From Bacteroidaceae bacterium (GTDB lineage: Bacteria; Bacteroidota; Bacteroidia; Bacteroidales; Bacteroidaceae): DNA of 64,000 bases. The stretch lies in contig JAFWPH010000019.1 in NCBI GenBank assembly GCA_017509605.1, forward strand, positions 1-64,000, given 5' to 3'. A model generated the notes under the pieces. That model worked only from the letters and a program-made list of their open reading frames with translations, did not search any database and had not been told where the DNA came from. Shown here piece after piece: positions 52,367-61,212 of this stretch. A program made the translations under genes and the position numbers. The stretch's first letter is position 1; every line of letters begins with the position of its first letter.

Positions 52367-53848
52367 ATGAGTCCATTACAAACAAAGAAAATGACCAACT
52401 ACCGTTGGGTGATATGCGCCATGCTGTTCTTCGCCACAACGGTCAACTATCTCGACCGTCAGGTCTTGTCGCTCACCTACCCTGGTACAGGCGGCATTCA
52501 GGAGGAATTTGGTTGGAGCGATGAGAACTACGGTACCATCACTTCCATCTTCTCCATCGTCTATGCCGTGTGCATGTTGTTCGCCGGCAAGTTCATCGAC
52601 TGGATGGGTACCCGCAAGGGATATCTGTGGAGCATCTTCATCTGGAGTACAGGCGCTGTGCTGCACGCTTTCTGCGGTATCGCAACAAGCGGTATCGTCA
52701 CTGGTGAGTGGCTCCATGGTTTTGAGGGTGCTCTCGAGACACTGCGTGCGTTCCGGGCATCCGGAGGTGCCAATGCCGCACTTCTGATCTCGACAACCAG
52801 TGTGTGGCTCTTCCTTGGTGCACGCTGTCTGCTCGCACTTGGTGAGGCTGGAAACTTCCCCGCTGCCATTAAGGTGACGGCCGAGTACTTCCCGAAGAAA
52901 GACCGTGCATATGCCACCGCCATCTTCAACAGCGGTGCCAGTGTGGGCGCGCTGATCGCTCCGTTCTCTATTCCTATCCTCGCCAAGTTCTTCGGCTGGG
53001 AGATGGCGTTCATCGTCATCGGTGCACTGGGCTACATCTGGATGGCGTTCTGGATTTTCCTCTACAAGAAACCATCTGAGAACCCTCGTGTGAACGACGT
53101 GGAGCTCACCTATATCAACCAGGACGCACAGACCGACGGCGACCCGAAAGACGCCAACGACGAAGGACCGCAAATCAGTTTCCTGAAGTGCTTCACCTAT
53201 CGCCAGACTTGGGAGTTTATCGTGGGTAAGTTCATGACCGACGGTGTATGGTGGTTCTTCCTCTTCTGGACTCCTGCATACCTCAAGGCTCAGTTCGACA
53301 TCAACCCCACCGACACGGAGGGTATGGTACTGATCTTTGCGCTCTACCTCATCACGATGTTGAGTATCCTCGGTGGTAAGTTGCCTACCGTGTTCATCAA
53401 CCAGGGAATGAATCCATACGCTGGCCGTATGCGCGCCATGCTCATCTTCGCATTCTTCCCACTGTTGGTGCTCCTCGCACAGCCATTGGGTAAGTTCTCG
53501 CCTTGGCTCCCCATCATCATCATCGGTATCGCGGGCGCGGCACATCAGAGCTGGTCTGCCAACATCTTCTCCACCATCGGCGACATGTTCCCCAAGTCGG
53601 CCATCGCCACCATCACAGGTATCGGTGGTATGGCTGGTGGTATAGGTTCCTACTTCATCCAGCAGGGTGCAGGTAGTCTCTTCACCTACGCCGAGAAACA
53701 GGGTTCAGCCTTCACCTTCGCAGGTTTCGAAGGTAAGCCAGCCGGCTACTTCATCATCTTCTGCATCTGCGCCGTGGCTTACTTGGTAGGTTGGATCATC
53801 ATGAAGATCCTCGTTCCGAAGTACAAGCCCATTATCGTAGAACAATAG
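52367..53848 (+). CDS. exuT: MFS transporter, hexuronate (ExuT-like, anion:cation symporter) type
   Basis: The product has 493 residues with about 12 membrane helices. The N-terminus YRWVICAMLFFATTVNYLDR with QVLSL matches ACS-family hexuronate/glucarate transporters, as do GAGNFPAAIK-like LLALGEAGNFPAAIKVTAEY, RAYATAIFNSGASVGALIAP and SWSANIFSTIGDMFPKSAIA. Two insertions (residues about 105-135 and about 245-270) lengthen it over E. coli ExuT. It probably imports galacturonate or glucuronate by H+ symport, fitting the xylan and pectin theme of the window. No uronate-catabolism gene is adjacent. Confidence 0.85.
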   Translation: MSPLQTKKMTNYRWVICAMLFFATTVNYLDRQVLSLTYPGTGGIQEEFGWSDENYGTITSIFSIVYAVCMLFAGKFIDWMGTRKGYLWSIFIWSTGAVLHAFCGIATSGIVTGEWLHGFEGALETLRAFRASGGANAALLISTTSVWLFLGARCLLALGEAGNFPAAIKVTAEYFPKKDRAYATAIFNSGASVGALIAPFSIPILAKFFGWEMAFIVIGALGYIWMAFWIFLYKKPSENPRVNDVELTYINQDAQTDGDPKDANDEGPQISFLKCFTYRQTWEFIVGKFMTDGVWWFFLFWTPAYLKAQFDINPTDTEGMVLIFALYLITMLSILGGKLPTVFINQGMNPYAGRMRAMLIFAFFPLLVLLAQPLGKFSPWLPIIIIGIAGAAHQSWSANIFSTIGDMFPKSAIATITGIGGMAGGIGSYFIQQGAGSLFTYAEKQGSAFTFAGFEGKPAGYFIIFCICAVAYLVGWIIMKILVPKYKPIIVEQ

Positions 53849-53871
53849 TTCCTGCGACTCAAGACTAACGG

Positions 53872-53915
53872 CCGCGGATTCATCAACTGATTTTGATGAA
53901 TCCGCGGTTGTTTTA
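53872..53915 (+). terminator. Terminator after exuT
   Basis: CCGCGGATTCATCA (53872-53885) pairs perfectly with TGATGAATCCGCGG (53894-53907), followed by TTGTTTTATT. It is a strong 14-bp stem. Confidence 0.88.
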
Positions 53916-54057
53916 TTATTGAGCGTACGACAAACAGCTCTTGTATTTTTATGCGTAATTCATAATAAAAACAACTCATTTTCGCATAAAAAGTTGCATT
54001 TTTTGTATTTTTTTGAATATGAAAGCCTATAAATTTCATTGTTTCAGAGAAAAATCG

Positions 54058-54065
54058 TAACTTTG
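54058..54065 (+). promoter_or_regulatory. Promoter -7 element for oadG-oadA-oadB
   Basis: TAACTTTG with TTTC 20 bp upstream (54034-54037) fits a Bacteroidetes promoter and implies a leader of about 145 nt before oadG. The rest of the 53916-54214 gap is AT-rich with no gene. Confidence 0.65.
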
Positions 54066-54214
54066 TGGGCGATAACAGCATGATTGGACACCCACAAACG
54101 GTGTTGTACTTTGATTCCCGTTTGGAAAGATGCCAACAGCAAGACTTTAAGGTAAAAGCATTTTCAAATAAGGTTAGGATAATCAATAAAATAACAAAAT
54201 AACATCGTACAGAT

Positions 54215-54481
54215 ATGGAAAATTTACCCGAAGCGTTCAAACTGCTTGTAGTCGGAATGCTCACCGTGTTCTGCATTTTGCTCATTGTCATCTACTTTGG
54301 CAAACTACTCATCGCATTAGTGAATAAGTATGCACCGGAAGAAGTAGCCAAGCCTGCCAAGGCCGCGCTCAAGGCCACTCCTTCAGCTGCGGTTGACCAG
54401 CAAACCATGAGCATCATCCAGGCCGCCGTGAACCAACTGACCGGTGGAAAGGGAAAAGTCTCCAAGGTGGAGAAGGTATAA
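54215..54481 (+). CDS. oadG: Sodium-pump decarboxylase gamma subunit
   Basis: The product has 88 residues. One N-terminal membrane helix (LVVGMLTVFCILLIVIYFGK) precedes a polar linker rich in Ala, Pro and Lys and a short C-terminal amphipathic part (TMSIIQAAVNQLTGG). OadG anchors the alpha subunit to the membrane beta subunit and helps assembly; the helix start EAFKLLVVGM is typical. It is followed after 113 bp by oadA. Confidence 0.9.
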   Translation: MENLPEAFKLLVVGMLTVFCILLIVIYFGKLLIALVNKYAPEEVAKPAKAALKATPSAAVDQQTMSIIQAAVNQLTGGKGKVSKVEKV

Positions 54482-54527
54482 CTGATTCAAATTCAGGACA
54501 TTTCCAAATATAAGTAAAAGGGGATCT

Positions 54528-54562
54528 TGTAACGCCCTTTTTTACTCCCATTTTTATTCCCC
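54528..54562. repeat. Degenerate copy of the 12-nt repeat family
   Basis: TGTAACGCCC precedes TTTTACTCCCAT and TTTTTATTCCCC. The order and spacing are as at 21593, but the units have diverged. It lies between oadG and oadA and so is the only copy inside a likely operon. Confidence 0.5.
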
Positions 54563-54594
54563 GAAATTATAAAAAATAACATACAAACACTACA

Positions 54595-56439
54595 ATGAAA
54601 GAAGTAAAGTTTAGTTTGGTCTTCCGCGACATGTGGCAGAGTGCTGGCAAGTACCAGCCCCGCGTTGACCAACTCGTGAAAGTAGCACCAGCCATCATCC
54701 GCATGGGTTGTTTCGACAGAGTAGAGACTAATGGTGGCGGTTTCGAGCAGGTGAACCTGCTCTATGGCGAGAACCCTAACACTGCAGTTCGTGCTTTTAC
54801 AAAGCCTTTCCATGAGGCTGGCATCCAAACCCACATGCTCGACCGCGCACTCAACGCACTGCGCATGAGCCCTTGCCCCAAGGACCTGCGACAACTCTTC
54901 TACAAGGTGAAGAAAGCACAGGGCACCGACATCACCCGCATCTTCTGCGGTCTCAACGACACACGCAATATCATACCTTCTATCAAATATGCAAAGGATG
55001 CTGGCATGATTGCACAGGCATCACTTTGCATGACTCACTCTCCCATCCACACGGTGAAATACTATGTGGACTTGGCTCAACAGTTGATTGACGCTGGCGC
55101 CGACGAAATTTGCCTGAAAGACATGGCGGGCATCGGACGCCCAGACAGCCTCGGAAAGATCGTCGCTGGTATCAAGGCCTACAAGAAAGACATCATCGTC
55201 CAGTACCACAGCCACTCTGGCCCTGGATTCAACATGGCTTCCATCCTCGAGGTCTGCAAGAACGGCTGCGACTATGTAGATACAGCAGTGGCTCCATTGG
55301 CTTGGGGTACAGGACACGCCGACATCATCGCCGTGCAGGAGATGCTCAAGGACGCCGGATTCAAGGTGAAGGACATCAATATGGAAGCCTACATGGAGGT
55401 ACGCAGCCAGATTCAGGCCATGATGGACGACTTCCTCGGCTACTACTGCCCGGAACTCAACCGCATCAACAACTCACTGCTCGTGAAACCAGGTCTGCCC
55501 GGTGGTATGATGGGCTCTTTGATGACCGACCTTGAGGAGAACCTGACCTCACTGAACAAATGGAAAGTGAAGCACGGACAGAAAGAACTGACTACCGACG
55601 AGATCCTCATCAAACTCTTCGACGAGGTGGCTTACGTATGGCCAAAGGTCGGCTATCCATGCCTCGTGACACCGTTCAGCCAGTACGTGAAGAACCTGGC
55701 ACTGATGAACGTCATACAGATGGAGAAAGGCAAGGAACGCTGGTCCATGATCGCCGACACGATCTGGGACATGATCCTCGGCAAGGCGGGAAAACTACCC
55801 GGTGAGGTGGCTCCTGAGCTGGTGGAGATGGCCAAGGCCGAGGGACGTGAGTTCCTGACCACCGACCCACAGGAGAACTATCCCGACGACCTCGACGACT
55901 ACCGCAAGAAGATGGAAGAGAAAGGATGGCCTCTGGGAGAGGACGACGAGGAACTCTTCGAGTACTCCATGCACCCCACACAGTACGAGGCTTATAAGAG
56001 CGGAAAGGCTAAAGCCGACTTCGAGGCCGACCTCGCCAAGCGCAAGGCTGCAAAGAATGCGCCTGCTGCCGGAGCTGCCGAACTGCCTAAGAGCATCACC
56101 GTGAACGTGGGCGGACAGAACTACAAGGTGGAGATCGCTTACGGAAACGACGTTCCTGCTGCCACTCAAACTCCAATAGCTGCAGCAGCTGCACTGCCTG
56201 CTGGTGAGGGTTCAGACCTCGTGGCTCCGCTCGAAGGCAAGTTCTTCCGCGTGAAGGACACGAGTGAGCAACCCAAGAACGTGGGCGACGCAGTGAAGGA
56301 AGGCGACGTGGTGGGCTACATCGAGGCCATGAAAACCTACAACGCCATCCGCGCTGACCGCGACGGTGTCATCACCGCCATCCTGGTGAACTCGGGCGAC
56401 TCTGTGGAAGAAGACGACGTGATCATGAAAATTGGATAG
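54595..56439 (+). CDS. oadA: Oxaloacetate decarboxylase alpha subunit (biotin carboxyltransferase)
   Basis: The product has 614 residues. The N-terminal carboxyltransferase TIM barrel (KFSLVFRDMWQSAGKYQPR, LCMTHSPIHTVKYYVDLA, DEICLKDMAGIGRP, VQYHSHSGPGFNMAS with metal His residues) extends to about residue 480. An Ala/Pro-rich linker leads to a C-terminal biotinyl domain, about residues 545-614. The biotinyl-lysine motif reads EAMKTYN, with Thr where Met is usual. The enzyme moves the oxaloacetate C4 carboxyl to biotin. Pyruvate carboxylase subunit B is a similar alternative, but oadG and oadB on either side settle the pump assignment. Confidence 0.92.
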   Translation: MKEVKFSLVFRDMWQSAGKYQPRVDQLVKVAPAIIRMGCFDRVETNGGGFEQVNLLYGENPNTAVRAFTKPFHEAGIQTHMLDRALNALRMSPCPKDLRQLFYKVKKAQGTDITRIFCGLNDTRNIIPSIKYAKDAGMIAQASLCMTHSPIHTVKYYVDLAQQLIDAGADEICLKDMAGIGRPDSLGKIVAGIKAYKKDIIVQYHSHSGPGFNMASILEVCKNGCDYVDTAVAPLAWGTGHADIIAVQEMLKDAGFKVKDINMEAYMEVRSQIQAMMDDFLGYYCPELNRINNSLLVKPGLPGGMMGSLMTDLEENLTSLNKWKVKHGQKELTTDEILIKLFDEVAYVWPKVGYPCLVTPFSQYVKNLALMNVIQMEKGKERWSMIADTIWDMILGKAGKLPGEVAPELVEMAKAEGREFLTTDPQENYPDDLDDYRKKMEEKGWPLGEDDEELFEYSMHPTQYEAYKSGKAKADFEADLAKRKAAKNAPAAGAAELPKSITVNVGGQNYKVEIAYGNDVPAATQTPIAAAAALPAGEGSDLVAPLEGKFFRVKDTSEQPKNVGDAVKEGDVVGYIEAMKTYNAIRADRDGVITAILVNSGDSVEEDDVIMKIG

Positions 56440-56443
56440 CAAG

Positions 56444-57685
56444 ATGGAAGAGATACTGACAAGACTATACAACATGACGGCGCTGAGCGACCTGATCGCC
56501 GACCCGTCCTACCTCGTGATGTACTGCATCGCCTTCGTACTGCTGTACTTGGGCATTGTGAAGCATTACGAGCCGTTGCTGCTCATCCCCATCGCCTTCG
56601 GTGTGCTCATCGCCAACTTCCCAGGCGGCGACATGGGCGTGCTGCAGGCCACGGAGACTGGCACCGTCATCAAAAACGGTAAGGAATACAACATCTGGGA
56701 CATGTCGCTGCCCGCCATCGCGCACGACCTCGGACTGATGAACTTCCTCTACTATATGCTCATCAAGACGGGATTCCTGCCTCCAGTAATCTTCATGGGT
56801 GTGGGCGCCCTCACTGACTTTGGTCCCATGCTGCGCAACCTGCGCCTCGCCATCTTCGGCGCTGCCGCACAATGCGGTATCTTCCTGGTGCTGATCTGCT
56901 CTGTGATGATGGGCTTCACACTCAAAGAGGCCGCCTCATTGGGCATCATCGGTGGTGCTGACGGTCCTACCGCCATCTTCACCACCATCAAACTCGCCCC
57001 GCACCTGCTGGGACCTATCGCCATCGCTGCCTACAGCTACATGGCATTGGTTCCCGTCATCATTCCTATGGTCGTGAAGATTTTCTGCACCAAGAAGGAA
57101 CTGATGATCAACATGAAGGAGCAGGACAAGCTCTATCCCAACAAGACGGAGTTCAAGAACATGCGCACACTGAAGATCATCTTCCCCATCGCCGTGACAA
57201 CCATCGTGGCTATCTTCGTGCCGACAGCTGTGAGCCTCATCGGTATGCTGATGTTCGGTAACCTGCTGAAGGAAATCGGCAGCGACACAAGCCGCCTGTT
57301 CGACACGGTCAGCAACTCCATCATGAACACAGCCACCGTGTTCCTCGGACTCTGCGTAGGTGCCACCATGACCTCTCAGGCCTTCCTCAACTGGACGACC
57401 ATCGGTATCGTGATCGGCGGCTTCCTCGCATTCGCGCTCTCAATCACCGCAGGTATCTTCATGGTGAAGTTCGTCAATCTCTTCTCCAAGAAGAAAATCA
57501 ACCCGCTGATTGGCGCAACTGGTTTGAGCGCTGTGCCTATGGCCAGCCGTGTCTGCAACGACATCGCCACCAAGTACGACCCCAAGAACCACGTGCTCAA
57601 CTACTGCATGTCGTCCAACATCTCTGGTGTGATTGGTTCGGCTGTGGCTGCAGGTGTGCTGATTTCGTTCCTGCAATTCGCATAA
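56444..57685 (+). CDS. oadB: Oxaloacetate decarboxylase beta subunit (Na+ pump membrane component)
   Basis: The product has 413 residues from ATG 56444 (MEEILTRLYNMTALSDLIAD), 4 bp after oadA. About nine to eleven membrane segments are present. Signature stretches are FGAAAQCGIFLVLI, LGIIGGADGPTAIFTTIKL (Na+-site Asp), NTATVFLGLCVGATM, and IGATGLSAVPMASRVCNDIA with NISGVIGSAVAAGV. It decarboxylates carboxybiotin and exports about two Na+ per turnover, building a sodium gradient. A strong terminator hairpin follows. Confidence 0.95.
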   Translation: MEEILTRLYNMTALSDLIADPSYLVMYCIAFVLLYLGIVKHYEPLLLIPIAFGVLIANFPGGDMGVLQATETGTVIKNGKEYNIWDMSLPAIAHDLGLMNFLYYMLIKTGFLPPVIFMGVGALTDFGPMLRNLRLAIFGAAAQCGIFLVLICSVMMGFTLKEAASLGIIGGADGPTAIFTTIKLAPHLLGPIAIAAYSYMALVPVIIPMVVKIFCTKKELMINMKEQDKLYPNKTEFKNMRTLKIIFPIAVTTIVAIFVPTAVSLIGMLMFGNLLKEIGSDTSRLFDTVSNSIMNTATVFLGLCVGATMTSQAFLNWTTIGIVIGGFLAFALSITAGIFMVKFVNLFSKKKINPLIGATGLSAVPMASRVCNDIATKYDPKNHVLNYCMSSNISGVIGSAVAAGVLISFLQFA

Positions 57686-57701
57686 CACAAGCTTCGCATT
57701 A

Positions 57702-57742
57702 GGGGATGGCCAACAAGCATGGCCATCCCCTTCTTTTCTTTC
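57702..57742 (+). terminator. Terminator after oadB
   Basis: GGGGATGGCC (57702-57711) pairs perfectly with GGCCATCCCC (57721-57730), followed by TTCTTTTCTTTC. Only about 27 bp remain before the next start, so the antiporter gene depends on read-through or an unseen promoter within the oadB end. Confidence 0.85.
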
Positions 57743-57768
57743 AATAGCTTTATTCTTCTTTCATTCCC

Positions 57769-59268
57769 TTGAACACCAAACACATCAAGGACGAGCATAT
57801 CCTACCCCACCCTCTTGTCGCCATCATTCCCGTCATCGTCCTCGTCTGTCTGTTGGCTCAAGTGATTTACCTCTTCGGAAGCGACTCACTGACAGGAGGT
57901 AGCCAGATAGCATTGCTGATGGCGATCGCAGTCTGTGTCTCCATCAGCATGTGGGTATATCATGTGAGATGGAAGGCTTTCGAACGGCAGATCATGAAGA
58001 CCATCGGCGACGTGTCGCCTACCTTGCTCATCCTGTTGGCTGTGGGTATGCTCTCGGGATCATGGATGATCAGCGGAGTGGTTCCCACGCTCATCTACTA
58101 CGGTGTTCAGATCATGTCGCCCAGCTTGTTCCTGGTCTGTTCGTGCCTCATCTGTGCCTTGATATCTGTGGTGTCGGGCAGTTCATGGACCACCATCGCC
58201 ACCATCGGTGTGGCGCTTCTCGGCATCAGCCATGCACTCGGCATATCGGAGGCCTGGACTGCTGGTGCCATCATCTCGGGTGCGTACTTCGGCGACAAGA
58301 TGTCACCCCTGAGCGACACCACCATCCTGGCGTCATCGAGTTCCCATGTTGACCTCTTCGTCCATATCCGATACATGGTCTATACCACGGTGCCAACATT
58401 TCTCATTGCGCTGGCCATCTACTTCTTCGCTGGATTCGGTGGCGATGGCGATGCTTCAACACAGGTGGCGCAATACACGGAAGGCCTGGACAACACCTTC
58501 AACATCTCACTGTGGACCCTGCTGGTGCCTGTCATCACGGGCATCCTCATCGCTCGCCGGGTACCATCGCTGATTGTACTGTTCACCTCCTCCATCCTTG
58601 CCGGTATCACAGCCTTGCTGCTGCAACCCCATATCCTCGAGCAGATAGGTGGCGGTGACGGGTTATCACGCGCTTCAGCCATTTGCCGCGGCATGGCCAT
58701 CACCTATTTCGGTGGCACAGCAGTGGATACGGGATTCGCTCCGCTCAACGACCTGGTATCGACAAGCGGTATGGCGGGTATGTTGAACACGATATGGCTG
58801 ATTCTGTGCGCCATGTGTTTCGGTGCGGTAATGGTGGCCAGCCGCATGATAGAGAGCATCACGAACGTGATTGTAAGTTGGGTGCGCAACTGTTTCAGCC
58901 TTGTGGCATCTACAGTCTGCACAGGACTGTTCTTCAACATCTCCACTGGCGACCAGTTCATCTCCATCGTACTGACGGCCGACATGTACCGTGAGACCTA
59001 TCGCAAACAAGGCTATGAGCGCCGTTTGCTGAGCCGCACCACGGAGGATGCCGCAACGGTCACTTCGGTGCTGATACCATGGAACACTTGCGGTATGACA
59101 CAGGCCACCGTCTTGGGTGTGGCTACCCTGACCTACCTCCCCTACTGTTTCTTCAACTACCTCAGTCCCCTCATGGCGCTGTTCATGGCTGCCATAGGGT
59201 GGAAAATCAAGAAGGTGAAACAGGAGGAGGAAACGGTTGTTCTCCATCATGGAGAAATGGCTCCATAG
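57769..59268 (+). CDS. NhaC-family Na+/H+ antiporter, TTG start
   Basis: The product has 499 residues. The frame opens after a TAG at 57745 and contains no ATG before residue 50, so TTG 57769 (LNTKHIKDEHILPHPL, read as Met) is the best start. About 12 membrane helices are present. NhaC features: SVVSGSSWTTIATIGVALLG, GAYFGDKMSPLSDTTILASS (ion-site Asp residues) and SRTTEDAATVTSVLIPWNTC. It exchanges Na+ for H+ across the inner membrane. Placement right after the OadGAB Na+ pump suggests a coupled sodium cycle. Confidence 0.88.
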   Translation: MNTKHIKDEHILPHPLVAIIPVIVLVCLLAQVIYLFGSDSLTGGSQIALLMAIAVCVSISMWVYHVRWKAFERQIMKTIGDVSPTLLILLAVGMLSGSWMISGVVPTLIYYGVQIMSPSLFLVCSCLICALISVVSGSSWTTIATIGVALLGISHALGISEAWTAGAIISGAYFGDKMSPLSDTTILASSSSHVDLFVHIRYMVYTTVPTFLIALAIYFFAGFGGDGDASTQVAQYTEGLDNTFNISLWTLLVPVITGILIARRVPSLIVLFTSSILAGITALLLQPHILEQIGGGDGLSRASAICRGMAITYFGGTAVDTGFAPLNDLVSTSGMAGMLNTIWLILCAMCFGAVMVASRMIESITNVIVSWVRNCFSLVASTVCTGLFFNISTGDQFISIVLTADMYRETYRKQGYERRLLSRTTEDAATVTSVLIPWNTCGMTQATVLGVATLTYLPYCFFNYLSPLMALFMAAIGWKIKKVKQEEETVVLHHGEMAP

Positions 59269-59287
59269 AAGAAATGCAGATGAAGTC

Positions 59288-59318
59288 TTTGTTGTAAACT
59301 TTTTTTGTGTTACTTTTG
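59288..59318 (+). promoter_or_regulatory. Promoter of the GH43 gene
   Basis: TTTG (59288-59291), a 19-bp spacer and TACTTTTG (59311-59318) match both elements, with a leader of about 85 nt. Confidence 0.78.
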
Positions 59319-59408
59319 TATTCCACATATCCTTCATCAGATGGAAAACAAAAGTAAACCAGACTTTATATAGAAACGAAAGATTCTATTATTCAAATAG
59401 TTATTGTC

Positions 59409-61046
59409 ATGAAAAAACTGATAGCTACCTTGATGCTGATGGGTGCTTGCGCCGTGACCACAGCACAGACGTTGACCGCATCCTACAAGAACGACATAGA
59501 GGTGAATCCAATCATCCCATTCAACCTCTGCGCTGACCCCACAGCAGTCGAATACAACGGACGGCTCTATGTCTATGGAACCAACGACCAACAGGAGTAC
59601 GAAACCACAAAGGACGCCACACGCAACACTTACGGGAAAATCACACAACTGGTGTGCATGAGCACTGCCGACCTCGTGAACTGGACCTTCCACGGCACCA
59701 TCAATGTGAAGGCGGCAGCTTCATGGATATGGACATCATGGGCACCAAGCATCGTATGCCGAGAAGAGGCTGACGGAAAAACACATTTCTACATGTATTT
59801 CACCAACAGCGCGGCAGGTATCGGCGTCATTACGGCCACATCACCTTTAGGCCCCTGGCGCGACCCCATCGGACACGCGCTCATCGACGGCAATACCCCT
59901 GGACGCGGTGAACAAAGCAATATCATCGACCCTGGGGTATGTATAGACGACGATGGAAACGGATGGCTGACTTTCGGAGGCGGTGACCCCAACAGGAATG
60001 GCTCCAAACTGATGCCTGGCAATGCACGCATCGTGAAATTAGGCAAGGACATGATCTCACTCGATGGCCCCATCAAGGAAATTCCAGCGCCTTTCCATTT
60101 CGAAGCCAACGAACTGAACTACATCAACGGCAAATACGTCTTCTCCTATAGCGGCGGCTGGTCGTGCAACAACGACGACTGGAACCGATATTCCGGAAAG
60201 AGTGGTTTTAATTGTCCAGGCAACTGCTCCATCCTGAGCATGACAACCGACGACCCCATTAACGGCACATGGAAATACACAGGCGAGATACTGAAGAACC
60301 CGGGCAATTTCGGTTATCCCTGGGGAAACAACCACAGCCACCTGCAGAAATTCGGCGACAATTACTACATGATCTACCACACCCAACAGCTGGAACGAAA
60401 GATGGGGCTGTCTGGCGGATACCGAGGAATAGCCATCAACAGGACCACAATCAGCACCTCTACAGGCAGGATTGTTGCGCCATCCATGAACAACAATGGC
60501 CCAACCATACTTCCAGATGCACGGCCTAAAGCGGCCGACGGCGTGGTCTTCGAGGCTGAAAGCATGGCCAATTCGGCTGGTGTGACTGTCAGACGACTTG
60601 GCACCACCTTGACAGCCGTCGCCGACATCCAAACCGGAGACTGGACAATGGTGCGCGGCTTCTCCTTCCCAGAAGGCGCGCAATCACTGAAGGTGAGAGT
60701 CAGAGGAAAAGGCGTGCTGGAACTGCGCCTCGGTTCCAAAACCAGCAAGGCTGTGGCAACCATACCCTTCGACAGCAGCGGATGGACAGAGTTGACGGTG
60801 GACCTTGACGAACCCATCGAGCCTGGATCGGTATATACTTATCTGTATTTCGTCTTTACCGAAGCGGGAGGACTGACACAGTTCGACAATTACGAGTTCA
60901 GCACTACCACGACCCCTATCCACGATATCATCGCAGAACCGGCATCCGAAGAGACCATCTACGACCTCACTGGCCGCAAAATCGACGATGTATCGCACAG
61001 AGGCATCTACATCGTGAACGGAAAGAAAAAGTTAGTGAGACCCTGA
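59409..61046 (+). CDS. Glycoside hydrolase family 43 enzyme with CBM6, exported
   Basis: The product has 545 residues. A signal peptide (MKKLIATLMLMGACAVTTAQ) is followed by a five-bladed beta-propeller GH43 domain, about residues 35-370: LCADPTAVEYNGRLYVYGTN with the catalytic-base Asp, SWAPSIVCREE with the pKa-tuning region, and HFEANELNYINGKYVFSY with the catalytic Glu. A CBM6-like domain follows, about 380-500 (VFEAESMANSAGVTV, FDNYEF). The C-terminal tail YDLTGRKI...GIYIVNGKKK resembles Prevotella secretion tails. It probably removes arabinose or xylose from xylan or arabinan. It is convergent with a GH30 xylanase. Confidence 0.85.
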   Translation: MKKLIATLMLMGACAVTTAQTLTASYKNDIEVNPIIPFNLCADPTAVEYNGRLYVYGTNDQQEYETTKDATRNTYGKITQLVCMSTADLVNWTFHGTINVKAAASWIWTSWAPSIVCREEADGKTHFYMYFTNSAAGIGVITATSPLGPWRDPIGHALIDGNTPGRGEQSNIIDPGVCIDDDGNGWLTFGGGDPNRNGSKLMPGNARIVKLGKDMISLDGPIKEIPAPFHFEANELNYINGKYVFSYSGGWSCNNDDWNRYSGKSGFNCPGNCSILSMTTDDPINGTWKYTGEILKNPGNFGYPWGNNHSHLQKFGDNYYMIYHTQQLERKMGLSGGYRGIAINRTTISTSTGRIVAPSMNNNGPTILPDARPKAADGVVFEAESMANSAGVTVRRLGTTLTAVADIQTGDWTMVRGFSFPEGAQSLKVRVRGKGVLELRLGSKTSKAVATIPFDSSGWTELTVDLDEPIEPGSVYTYLYFVFTEAGGLTQFDNYEFSTTTTPIHDIIAEPASEETIYDLTGRKIDDVSHRGIYIVNGKKKLVRP

Positions 61047-61114
61047 ACATGGGAGCTAAGAGCTACGCACAAGACAATAGTTATTTTCTTAACTCTTAAC
61101 TCTTAATTAAATAG

Positions 61115-61190
61115 TATCGTCCAGCACGATAGTGCTTAACTCCCTTTTTTCACGCCCTCTTTAACTTCCTCTTTAACTCCCTTCTAACTC
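61115..61190. repeat. Copy of the 12-nt repeat family with TATCGTCC block
   Basis: TATCGTCCAGCACGATA (itself with TATCGT/ACGATA ends) precedes CTTAACTCCC, CTTTAACTTCCT and CTTTAACTCCCT-like units. It lies between the convergent GH43 and GH30 stop codons, the same context as the copies at 4437 and 8162. Confidence 0.7.
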
Positions 61191-61212
61191 TAAGAACTTT
61201 AGATATTCAGTT

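Noticed and set aside
52376..53545. Long open frame antisense to the hexuronate transporter
   Set aside because: Low-complexity Glu/Asp/His/Arg/Thr-rich translation typical of the complement of a codon-biased gene; no promoter or family resemblance.
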